In this document: positions 9,124 through 16,467 of the stretch, piece by piece
Layout: every line of letters starts with the position of its first letter
Position numbering within the stretch: the stretch's first letter is position 1
Origin: Bog-756 sp963830165
Lineage (GTDB): Bacteria > Actinomycetota > Acidimicrobiia > Acidimicrobiales > RAAP-2
Assembly (NCBI GenBank): GCA_963830165.1
Contig: CAWHKZ010000008.1
Span: forward strand, 186,001 to 250,000
Direction of reading: 5' to 3'
Length of the DNA: 64,000 bases
The notes under the pieces: generated by a model
What the model was told of the DNA's origin: nothing
The model's input: the letters and a program-made list of their open reading frames with translations, nothing else
The model's database searches: none
Made by a program: the position numbers and the translations under genes

Positions 9124-10029
9124 TCACGCGGGGCGAACCCGTCGATGACGGCCACCAGCTCGTCGGGTGCGTCCTCCTGGATGAAGTGGGCCGCCCCCTC
9201 GATGACGCGGTGGGGCTGGCCCTGGGCCCCGGGGATCCGCCGCTGCAGCACCTCGTGGGCTCCGGCCTTGAACGCCACCGCGTCCTGATCGCCGAAGACG
9301 GTGAGGAACGGCTTCTCCCACGTCTCGAGGAAGGCCCACGTCGCCTTGGCCTGGGGCACCCCGGGGTTGTCGGGCTGTACCGGGATCAGGAGCGGGAAGC
9401 GCTTGGGGCCGGCCTGGAAGGTGCCGTCCGGATAGGGGGCGTCGTAGGCGGCCACCTCGGCCGCCGACAGCTCCCGGGTGGTCCCGCTCTGGACGAGTGA
9501 CCCGACGGGGAGCACGTCGACCGACTGGCTGAACGCCAGCCAATTCTCCATGAACTTGTTCATGCCCCTGCCCTCCGGCAGGCCCGTGTTGGAGGCGACG
9601 ACCCGGTCGAACCGGTGCCCGTACCCGGGCAGGAGGGCGAGGCCGAGGATGCCGCCCCAGTCCTGGCAGAACAGGGTGGCGCCGCGCGAGGTCCTCGGCC
9701 TCGAGCCACCGGCCCATCCACGCCGTGTGGTCGGACATGGTGAAGGCGTCCTGGTCGACGGGCTTGTCGGACCGGCCGAGGCCCATCAGGTCGAGGGCCA
9801 CGACGCGGTGGCCGCGCCCGACCAGACCGGGGATCATGTGGCGGTACAGGTAGCACCAGGCCGGGTTGCCGTGGAGGAGGAGCACGGGCGCCGCGTCCCG
9901 GGGCCCCTCGTCGAGGAAGTGGAAGCGCAGCCGGGTGCCGTCGGCCGACTCCACCTCGCGGTAGTGCGGGGTGAACCGGTAGTCCGGCAGTCCCTCGAAG
10001 CGCTCATCCGGGGTGCGCAACACGTCCAT
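9124..10029 (-). CDS. Haloalkane dehalogenase-like hydrolase, frameshifted
   Basis: Starts at ATG 10029. The protein matches haloalkane dehalogenases over its whole length once two frameshifts are corrected. The first is near 9690-9705, after 'WLEAEDL'. The middle and C-terminal part then reads in another frame, and a second shift near 9130-9150 returns to the stop at 9124. Key residues: 'LLHGNPAWCYLYR' with the halide-binding Asn; nucleophile Asp in 'CQDWGG' (~residue 123) followed by the halide-binding Trp; an acidic residue in 'FGDQD'; and the catalytic His in 'GAAHFIQED'. The expected reaction is hydrolytic removal of halide from haloalkanes, although some members have other substrates. 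A complete catalytic set argues the shifts are sequence errors. Confidence 0.75.
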   Translation of the reverse strand: MDVLRTPDERFEGLPDYRFTPHYREVESADGTRLRFHFLDEGPRDAAPVLLLHGNPAWCYLYRHMIPGLVGRGHRVVALDLMGLGRSDKPVDQDAFTMSDHTAWMGRWLEAEDLARRHPVLPGLGRHPRPRPPARVRAPVRPGRRLQHGPAGGQGHEQVHGELAGVQPVGRRAPRRVTRPERDHPGAVGGRGGRLRRPLSGRHLPGRPQALPAPDPGTARQPRGAPGQGDVGLPRDVGEAVPHRLRRSGRGGVQGRSPRGAAAADPRGPGPAPPRHRGGGPLHPGGRTRRAGGRHRRVRPA

Positions 10030-10035
10030 GACCGC

Positions 10036-10740
10036 TCACTCCCCCGCCGTGCGCACCGAGGCGATGAGATCCTCGAGCTGCGGGTCGATCACCACGACGA
10101 CCTGGTCGGCCAACCCCGGGGTGTCGGCCAGAGCGGCGAGCGCTCCGTCCTCCACCCGGTCGAAGCGGACGTCGTCCCACCGCCTGCCGTCCCCGAGCAT
10201 GACCCCGTCGACGGCGAAGTGGGCAACGCCGGTCACACCCTCGGGGTCGGGGCCCGGCTCGGCCCCCTCGGCGAACCGGCGCACCCGCATCACGATCGGA
10301 CCGGAGCCGCCGTCGGCCGGATCGGCCGACCACAGGGGCACGCAGCCCATGACGATGGTGGTCTCCATGCCCGCCTTCTTGTGCACGTACTGCTTCTGGA
10401 AGTCGTCCCTGTCCTGCATGGCGAAGAACGACGCCCGGTCGGGGTAGCGGACGATGCCGACACGTTCCCAGGCCACGCCGTCGTCGACCTGTCGGGTGAC
10501 GTCACCGAACAGCGGGACGGTGGCTCCGAGGTCGGCCAGCACGGCGGTCGGGGCGTAGATGTCGTCGGCCTCCTTGCCCGAGATCGAGGGCCCGCCCCCG
10601 TCGCCGTAGTCGGCCTGCCGCTTGTACTTCATGAGATTGAGCATCCACACGGGACCGTCGTCCCCGGGCGACAGCCGCAGCCACCGTCCCGCCGTCTCGA
10701 CGTCGATGGACCCGAAGGGGTACTCCAGCCTGTCAGCCAT
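10036..10740 (-). CDS. DUF1330-like dimeric alpha/beta-barrel protein
   Basis: 234 residues from ATG 10740 with AAAGGAA 8 bp upstream; longer starts reach back over the TetR gene and are unlikely. 'VWMLNLMKYK' followed by 'WERVGIVRYPDRASFFAMQDRDDFQ' style text (only the ends quoted) resembles DUF1330/EthD-type ferredoxin-like barrels. The protein is long enough for two such halves. No catalytic residues are assignable. The stop lies 6 bp before the dehalogenase-like start, so they are almost certainly co-transcribed; a helper role in the same degradative pathway is inference. Confidence 0.6.
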   Translation of the reverse strand: MADRLEYPFGSIDVETAGRWLRLSPGDDGPVWMLNLMKYKRQADYGDGGGPSISGKEADDIYAPTAVLADLGATVPLFGDVTRQVDDGVAWERVGIVRYPDRASFFAMQDRDDFQKQYVHKKAGMETTIVMGCVPLWSADPADGGSGPIVMRVRRFAEGAEPGPDPEGVTGVAHFAVDGVMLGDGRRWDDVRFDRVEDGALAALADTPGLADQVVVVIDPQLEDLIASVRTAGE

Positions 10741-10807
10741 GGTCCGTTCCTTTCTGCGGCCCGCGAGCCGTCCGGTGGTGCGTGTGGTCAGTCGTCCAGT
10801 GGTGTGG

Positions 10808-11428
10808 TCAGGCGTCCAGCAGGGCGGACAGGGCGTCGACCACCATGGCGTGGGTGGTGCCCGGGTCGAGGGCCCGGTGGACGAGGTAGTGGTCGAGGGC
10901 CTCGAAGGTGCACAGGGTGTCGATGGCGGCCAGCCGGGAGGCGGCACGGTCGGCCGGCATGGCCGTCAGTTCGGCGGCGAAGTGGCGCGCCACCTGCTCG
11001 CGCAGGCGGGCCCGGTCGGACTCGAACTGGTCCCGCACCACCGGGTCGAACGTGGCGCGCATGCGGGTGGCCCGCAGGACCGGGCCGGCCGCCTCCTGGA
11101 GGCGGAGCCGGACGTCGACGAACCTGGCGATCCGCTCGTCGATGTCGCCTTCGCCGATCGCGGGGATCACCAGCAGCGGGGCCAGGCGTTCGAGCTGGCG
11201 GTCGATGGCCGCCCGCGACAGCGAGTCGTGGTCGTCGAAGTAGCGGTAGACCGAGCGCACCGAGAGGCCTGCCCGCAGGGCGACGTCCTCGGGGCCCGGG
11301 CTCAGGTTGTCCTCGGAGAAGAGGTCGAGGACGGCGTCGAGGACGGCGTCGCGGTTGCGGTCGCGGATGGCCGACCGCCCGTCGACCCCAGGCTCCGGGC
11401 TCTCCCCCCGACCGGCCGCCCCCGTCAC
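10808..11428 (-). CDS. TetR-family transcriptional regulator
   Basis: 206 residues from GTG 11428. The N-terminal helix-turn-helix is typical: 'AVLDAVLDLFSED', 'EDVALRAGLSVRSVYRYFDDHDSL' (abbreviated here). The C-terminal ~140 residues are a helical ligand domain without a recognisable ligand signature. The stop of the SDR gene lies 4 bp upstream of its start and the DUF1330-like gene starts 67 bp downstream, so it is embedded in the catabolic run. It is the natural candidate regulator of this cluster and possibly of the double inverted repeat at 13243-13278; that pairing is inference. Confidence 0.85.
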   Translation of the reverse strand: MTGAAGRGESPEPGVDGRSAIRDRNRDAVLDAVLDLFSEDNLSPGPEDVALRAGLSVRSVYRYFDDHDSLSRAAIDRQLERLAPLLVIPAIGEGDIDERIARFVDVRLRLQEAAGPVLRATRMRATFDPVVRDQFESDRARLREQVARHFAAELTAMPADRAASRLAAIDTLCTFEALDHYLVHRALDPGTTHAMVVDALSALLDA

Positions 11429-11432
11429 GCGC

Positions 11433-12254
11433 CTAGGCCCCGTGACTGAACGCGGGCGGGCGGCCCTGCTCGAGCCGGCGGTTGCGGTCGTGCACCCGGG
11501 CCCGCGTCGACTCGTGGGTGAGCACCCAGAACTGCCCGGCCCGCACGGCGTAGGAGACGTCGGCGGCCAGGTCGGCGGGATCCATGGCCACCGTGCCCAT
11601 GAAGGCGGCGATCTGGTCCATGGGCACGGCCGCCGGCGGGGGGAATCCGAGCGCGTCGGGGGCGTTCCGCGAGGACTCGAAGATCCGGGTGGCCACCAGT
11701 TCGGGGCACAGGCAGGTCACGCCGACGGGCGTGTTCTCGAGCTCGAGGGCGAGCGACTCCGACAGTCCCACCACCGCGTACTTGGTGGCGTGGTACGGAC
11801 CGAGCACCGGCGAGGCGGTCAGCCCGGCCTCCGACGCCGTGTTCACCACGTGGCCCTCACCCTGCTCCAGCATGAGGGGGACGAAGGTGCTCACCCCGTA
11901 GGCCGGGCCGAGCACGTTGACGCCCACCACCCAGTCCCAGGTGGCCGGCTTCGTCCTGTGGCTGACCTGCCCGTTGGCCACCCCGGCGTTGTTGCACAGG
12001 AGGTGGACGGCGCCATAGGCGGCCAGGGCGGCGTCCTTCAGGCCGGCGACCTGGTCCGGGTCGGACACGTCGCACACGACGGGCACGACCGTGCCGCCCG
12101 CGTCGGCGATCCGCGCCGCCTCGCGCTCGAGCACCGGCTGCTCGATGTCGGCCATGACCACCGACATCCCCTCGCCGAGGAAGCGCTCGGTGAGTGCCAG
12201 GCCGATGCCCGAGGCGGCCCCGGTGATGACTGCGGTGCGTCCGTCCAACTCCAT
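11433..12254 (-). CDS. Short-chain dehydrogenase/reductase
   Basis: 273 residues from ATG 12254, with AGGAGGA 8 bp upstream. Classical SDR: cofactor motif T-G-A-A-S-G-I-G near residue 12, 'NNAG' near 85, catalytic Ser in 'NTASEAG' and the Y-x-x-x-K in 'YHATK'. An acidic residue ending beta-2 ('VVMADIE') suggests NAD(H) preference. Substrate unknown. It precedes the TetR gene in the same orientation; two GC hairpins at 12271-12320 separate it from the LLM gene upstream. Confidence 0.85.
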   Translation of the reverse strand: MELDGRTAVITGAASGIGLALTERFLGEGMSVVMADIEQPVLEREAARIADAGGTVVPVVCDVSDPDQVAGLKDAALAAYGAVHLLCNNAGVANGQVSHRTKPATWDWVVGVNVLGPAYGVSTFVPLMLEQGEGHVVNTASEAGLTASPVLGPYHATKYAVVGLSESLALELENTPVGVTCLCPELVATRIFESSRNAPDALGFPPPAAVPMDQIAAFMGTVAMDPADLAADVSYAVRAGQFWVLTHESTRARVHDRNRRLEQGRPPAFSHGA

Positions 12255-12270
12255 GGTCGTCCTCCTCCTG

Positions 12271-12286
12271 TGCCCGCCTCGGCGGG
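12271..12286 (-). terminator. GC hairpin between LLM and SDR genes
   Basis: GCCCGCC (12271-12277), loop TC, GGCGGGC (12280-12286): a perfect 7-bp stem located after the LLM stop and 17 bp before the SDR start. Confidence 0.5.
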
Positions 12287-12303
12287 CGTCGTGACTGTGC
12301 GGT

Positions 12304-12320
12304 CCCGGGTCAGACCCGGG
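12304..12320 (-). terminator. GC hairpin across the LLM stop codon
   Basis: CCCGGGT (12304-12310), CAG, ACCCGGG (12314-12320) form a perfect 7-bp stem overlapping the stop codon at 12310-12312. Together with the hairpin at 12271 it probably ends LLM transcription. Confidence 0.45.
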
Positions 12321-13180
12321 CGATGACCTCATCGCCGTAGGCGGCCAGCGCGGCCTCCGTGTCCTTCCAGAACAGGAACGAGGGGACGACGATGCGGTCG
12401 ACCCCGAGGTCGGCCAGGGCCGCCGCCTCCTCGAGCGCGCCCGGGCCCGAGGACGCCGTTGCCGCCGTACGTGAACTCGATGGCGCCCGGGTCGCGGCCG
12501 GCGGCCTCCGCGGTCTCCCGCACCAGGTCGCGCAGGTGGGCGAATGTCTCGTGGCCGCCCTTGGCCGGAAAGAACCCGTCCCCGATGCGGCCGGCCCGGC
12601 GGGCCGCCACCTCCGAATGTCCGCCGATGTGCACCGGCACCGACCCGTGGACCGGCCGGGGCCGGCAGATGCAGTCGGTGAACGACGTGAATTCGCCGTC
12701 ATAGCTGGCCCGGTCCTCTCCCCACAGGGCCCGCATGGCGGCGATCCCGTCATCGGTGCGCCGGCCCCGCTCGGCGAAGGGCACGCCGATGGCGTCGAAC
12801 TCCTCCTCCAACCACCCGACGCCGACACCGAGCTGCATGCGACCGCCCGAGAGATGGTCGAGGGTGGCGACCTCCTTGGCCAGCACGACCGGGTTCCGCT
12901 GGGGCTGGATCAGGATCCCGGTGGCCAGGTTGATGGTCGAGGTGACCGACGCGAGGTAGGCCAGCCACACGAGCGGGTCCGGGATCGGTGAGTCGTCGCT
13001 GCCGGGCATCCGTCCCGACCTGTCGTAGGGGTAGGTCGACTCGTAGCCGGCGGGCACGACGGTGTGCTCGACGGTCCACAGCGACTCGAAACCCGAGGCC
13101 TCGGCCGACCGGGCGAGCACCGCGGCGGCCGCCGGGTCGACGAAGGGCCCGGTGTTGGCGAAGACGATGCCGAATTTCAT
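12310..13180 (-). CDS. LLM-class (F420-type) oxidoreductase, one frameshift
   Basis: Starts at ATG 13180 behind GAGGAGA. About 289 residues after correcting one extra G near 12447 ('NGVLGPG|ALEEA'); the last ~45 residues are in the other frame and end at 12310. Luciferase-like TIM-barrel signatures: 'GIVFANTGPF', 'SLWTVEHTVVP', 'LATGILIQPQRNPV', 'ATLDHLSGGRMQLGVGVGWLEEEF'. The 'LSGGR..LGVGxGW' stretch is the hallmark of F420-dependent LLM proteins of actinobacteria. The substrate is unknown. Divergent from the GST gene over a promoter region with two inverted repeats. Confidence 0.8.
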
Positions 13181-13241
13181 GCGCGGTTCTCCTCGGTGGC
13201 GATGGTGCAGATGGTCCGCCCGCCCGGTCCGCCGCCCACTT

Positions 13242-13289
13242 TTGTCAATTCGGATGACATCTGTCAACGTACCTGACAGAAGATACACT
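13242..13289. promoter_or_regulatory. Tandem TGTCA-N7-TGACA operator over divergent promoters
   Basis: Two copies of TGTCA-N7-TGACA lie at 13243-13259 and 13262-13278, 19 bp apart. For the plus-strand GST gene, CTGTCA (13261-13266), a 17-nt spacer and TACACT (13284-13289) make a good -35/-10 pair. On the minus strand the same repeat provides TTGACA (13267-13262). The operator therefore covers RNA-polymerase sites of one or both divergent genes (LLM at 13180 and GST at 13403). The symmetry suits a TetR-type repressor; the protein is not identified. Confidence 0.7.
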
Positions 13290-13402
13290 CGCAACCGGTG
13301 CGGACGGCCCGCTCCACCGGCCACCCGGTGGCCGGCCCCCAGCCGGCCCGACCGGTCCGCAGCAACCGATCCGCAGTCGACCGTCCCAGAACAGGAGACC
13401 CG

Positions 13403-14576
13403 ATGGACCCCTACGTCCTGTACGCGATGCCCGCCTCGCTCTATTCCGGCAAGGCCCGTTCCTACCTGCGCACCCATCGGATCGACTACGTCGAGCGGGC
13501 CCCGGGCGACCCCCGCTACGGCGCCGAGGTCGAACCGGTCATCGGGCGCTGGATCATCCCGGTGCTCCAGACCCCGGACGGGACGATCGTGCAGGACACG
13601 GTCGACATCATCGATCACCTCGACGCCACGGTGCCGGCCGACCGCTCCGCCTACCCGGCCGGCGCCGTCCTGCGCACCGTCGCCCACGTGCTGGAGCTGT
13701 TCGGTGGCGAGGGTCTGCTGCGACCGGCCATGCACTACCGCTGGGACTTCGACGACACGAACGTCCCGTTCCTGTCCAAGGACTTCAGTGCCGCCCTGGT
13801 GGTCGGGGCCGACGACGCCACCCGCGAGGCGGTGTTCGCGTTCGCGTCGGACCGCATGCGCAGCGCCACGTCCTCCTTCGGGGTGACGCCCGAGCTCGTG
13901 TCCGAGATCGAGCGGTCCTACCTGGAGTTCCTGGACCTGTTCGACGCCCACCTGGCCGGCTCGCCGTACCTGCTCGGCGGGCGACCGACGATCGCCGACT
14001 ACGGCTTCATGGGCCCCCTCTACGCCCACCTGGCCCGCGACCCGTACCCCTCGGTGCTGATGAAGCGACGGGCCCAGCGCGTCTGGCGGTGGGTCGAGCG
14101 CATGAACGCGCCGGGTCCTCGACGCCTCGGAGTACGGCGACTGCAGCCAGGAGCTCTTCACCGACGACGGTGTGCCCGACTCGCTGCGGGCCCTGTTGGC
14201 CTACGTCGGCCAGGAGTTCCTCGACGAAGCCGCCGCCCAGGTCCGTGCGGTCGACGCCTGGCTGGCCGAGCATCCCGAGGTGGCCGAGGGCGAGGTCGTC
14301 CTGGGCAAGCCCAAGCGGCGGATCAGCGGCACCACCACGTTCGACTGGCGCGGCCGACCCATGACGGTCGCCGTCGTCCCCTACCGGATCTTCCTGGTGA
14401 AGCGGGTCCAGGACGCCTTCGCTGCGGCCACGGCCGCCGAGCAGGCCACCATCCGCTCCGTCCTCGCCGGGGCCGGGCTCGACCCGCTCCTCGACATCCG
14501 CCCGCGCCGGTGGGTGCTGCGCTCGGACAACCGGGAGGTCTGGGGCCCGGCCCAGGATCCGGTCCTCACGGCCTGA
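13403..14576 (+). CDS. Glutathione S-transferase-fold protein, one frameshift
   Basis: Start ATG 13403 with AGGAG upstream. Residues 1-80 are a thioredoxin/GST N-terminal domain ('VLYAMPASLYSGKARSYL'), followed by a GST C-terminal helical domain including 'LAGSPYLLGGRPTIADYGFMGPLYAHL' type text (quoted in part). One extra G near 14115 ('RMNAP|VLDASEYG') moves the last ~155 residues into another frame ending at 14576. The corrected length (~390) is long for a GST; the C-terminal ~120 residues ('GKPKRRISGTTTFDWRGRP') look like an added domain. No Cys/Ser catalytic residue is certain. Divergent from the LLM gene and likely under the operator at 13242-13289. Confidence 0.65.
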
Positions 14577-14619
14577 GCCCCACCTCCGGACGACCCGGGG
14601 CGGACCGGTCGCCCACCCG

Positions 14620-15357
14620 TCATCGGGCGTCCGGAGCGCTCCCCGATCGTCGCCGCCGGCGGGCACGGTAGCGCTCGGAGCGGTCGACCAACTCGGCGGT
14701 CTGGGCCGACGACCAGGCGACCGCCCGGCCGCCCGGCAGCGCCGCCACCCGCTCGCGATGGGCGATCACCCGGCCGTCGACGGTGCGGTCGAAACCGAGG
14801 CGGGCGAGTCCCTCGAGGCGGACGTACAACGGGACCACGGCCGCCTCGGCCAGCGTCGGTCCCGAGCCCACCAGCCAAGAGCCGTCGCCCAGCTGTTCGC
14901 CCAGGTCGGTCAGCGCCGCGGCCAGGCCGTCGGCAGAGGTGGCGATGCGCTCGGGGTCCGTGCCGTAGTAGATCCCGATCATGGGCGGGAACACGTGGGA
15001 GTCGATCCAGGCCATCGACTCGCGGACGCGGGCCCGGGCGACCGGTTCGGACGGCAGCAGCGGTCGGGCGTCGACCCGCTCCTCCAGCCACTCCAGGATG
15101 GGTAGCGAGTCGGCCCGGTACTCGTGGTCCACCCGCACCAGCGGGATTTCGCCGAGCGGCGAGTGCTCGACGAACTCGGTAGGGACGACGTATTCGGCGG
15201 GTCGAACGGCCGTCGGTGGGACGTCGACCACGTCGTGGGTGATGCCACGCTCGGCCAGGGCGAAGGAGACCCGCACGGAGTACGGGCAGATCCAGTGTCC
15301 GAAGAGGGTGACGTCGGACGCCGGTCGGCGCTCCGATCCCTGGTCCGTGGTCGTCAC
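14620..15357 (-). CDS. Glutathione S-transferase-family protein with CPYS motif
   Basis: 245 residues from GTG 15357; upstream in-frame codons lack conserved sequence. The N-terminus has 'LFGHWICPYSVRVSFAL': a C-P-Y-S active-site motif of glutaredoxin-like/omega or maleylacetoacetate-isomerase-like GSTs, then 'SPLGEIPLV' and 'DSLPILEWLEE' of the glutathione-binding domain, and a helical C-terminal domain. Actinobacteria generally lack glutathione, so the thiol partner (mycothiol or another) is open. Convergent with the preceding GST-like gene (43 bp apart). Confidence 0.75.
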   Translation of the reverse strand: MTTTDQGSERRPASDVTLFGHWICPYSVRVSFALAERGITHDVVDVPPTAVRPAEYVVPTEFVEHSPLGEIPLVRVDHEYRADSLPILEWLEERVDARPLLPSEPVARARVRESMAWIDSHVFPPMIGIYYGTDPERIATSADGLAAALTDLGEQLGDGSWLVGSGPTLAEAAVVPLYVRLEGLARLGFDRTVDGRVIAHRERVAALPGGRAVAWSSAQTAELVDRSERYRARRRRRSGSAPDAR

Positions 15358-15428
15358 GGGACAAGTCTGCCGCAGACCGTGCCGCCGGGCGGCCACGTCG
15401 TGCGGTCCCGCCCTGTCGGTGTGTGGTG

Positions 15429-15908
15429 CTACAGGCTGAAGGTGGTACCCGTCACGAGCTTCAACTTGTTCGTAGTGGCGTCGATGCAGACCTCGGCGGA
15501 GATGGCGTCTCCGACGGCCGGGACCCCGACTCCAGTCGTCGACGCGCCGGTCACCGTGCCGCTGGCGTCGAACTGGGTGTACTTCTTCTTGCACAGCCCC
15601 TGACCCTCGGCCGTCGCCGTGATGGTGACGGTCGTCGTGGCACCGCTCTTCGACCAGGTGAGGTTGCTATTCGGCTCGACGAGAGCCGCCGCGGAACCCG
15701 TGGCCGTCTTGTAGCCCTTTCCTCCGGACGGCGTGCACTTGCCGACCGTGATCGTCCCCGAGGCGAGCGTGCCCGACAGCTTCAGACTCGAGCACTGGAT
15801 GCCCGACGCTGCCCCCGCCGTACCGACCTGGGTGAAGCCGGCTGTAGCGATCGAGGCCGGAACCGCAAGCGCTGCCACGGTTGCAGCCACAGTGAGTAGT
15901 CGACGCAT
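15429..15908 (-). CDS. Small secreted protein of unknown function
   Basis: 159 residues from ATG 15908 with AAGGGGGA upstream. A clear signal peptide covers ~1-24 ('LLTVAATVAALAVPASIATA'). The mature part is Thr/Ser/Gly-rich, beta-like, with four Cys (after 'GIQ', 'VGK', 'QGL' and 'AEV') that could form two disulfides. No domain recognised. It is alone, 72 bp after the GST-family gene start, with a 559-bp gene-free region upstream. Confidence 0.7.
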   Translation of the reverse strand: MRRLLTVAATVAALAVPASIATAGFTQVGTAGAASGIQCSSLKLSGTLASGTITVGKCTPSGGKGYKTATGSAAALVEPNSNLTWSKSGATTTVTITATAEGQGLCKKKYTQFDASGTVTGASTTGVGVPAVGDAISAEVCIDATTNKLKLVTGTTFSL

Positions 15909-16104
15909 TGGATCCCCCTTCGATTGGGCAATGCAACAACCGGATGACTCCGAACGTAAATTTGGCTCTCATTTGAGAGCCAATGTCGTTCTACCATCGC
16001 CACCAAGGGGAGACAACCCCCCGTTGGCCCGTAATTGCGGGGCAACTCACGGCTCATGTTCATGACCGTGAGGCGGGTGCGGACCCTGCGGAGACCCTCC
16101 TGCC

Positions 16105-16119
16105 CTGACGGTACGTCAG
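16105..16119. promoter_or_regulatory. 15-bp palindrome CTGACG-GTA-CGTCAG
   Basis: A perfect 6+6 inverted repeat with a 3-bp spacer. A copy differing only at one spacer base lies at 62393-62407 upstream of the P450 gene. Such palindromes are typical TetR-family operators. It is ~200 bp upstream of the small secreted gene (minus) and ~350 bp upstream of fhs (plus), so the target is uncertain. The rest of 15909-16104 shows nothing I can assign. Confidence 0.55.
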
Positions 16120-16164
16120 CTCTAGCAGCGGGATTCTGAGTAACTCTGAGAAGCATATTCTCAC

Positions 16165-16274
16165 GAGGGGACCGTGCCATCTGCCCGAGGGGACCGTGCC
16201 ATCTGCCCGAGGGGACCGTGCCATCTGCCCGAGGGGACCGTGCCATCTGCCCGGGGGGACTGTGCCATCTGTCG
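16165..16274. repeat. Five tandem 22-bp repeats upstream of fhs
   Basis: Copies begin at 16165, 16187, 16209, 16231 and 16253. The first four are identical except for the unit border; the fifth differs at a few positions (ACTGTG for ACCGTG, TGTCG for TGCCC). Core text is GGGGACCGTGCCATCTGCCC. There are no spacers, so this is not CRISPR. 22 bp is close to two helical turns, placing every copy on the same DNA face, as in iterons or operator arrays. The array ends 193 bp before the fhs start. Confidence 0.9.
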
Positions 16275-16467
16275 CTGGCCTGCGCCGTGGCGGAGCGACC
16301 CGCAGGCGCGCCACGACGTCCGCCGTTGGCGTTCCCGGACGTCACCACCCCGGCTGTGGCCATCGGTGTTCCGGAGCGGCAGCGGAGCCGGCGGCGTCGG
16401 TCGCGTTACAGTCCGGGCTCGGCCCGATCCACGCGCGGGACCCGTTGAACCGGACCGAGGAGAACCC

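Noticed and set aside
16165..16274. CRISPR array
   Set aside because: Repeats are head-to-tail without spacers and no cas genes are present.
16174..16467. N-terminal extension of formate-tetrahydrofolate ligase through the tandem repeats
   Set aside because: The open frame is a by-product of the repeat; the ATG at 16468 has a good ribosome site and gives the family's usual length.
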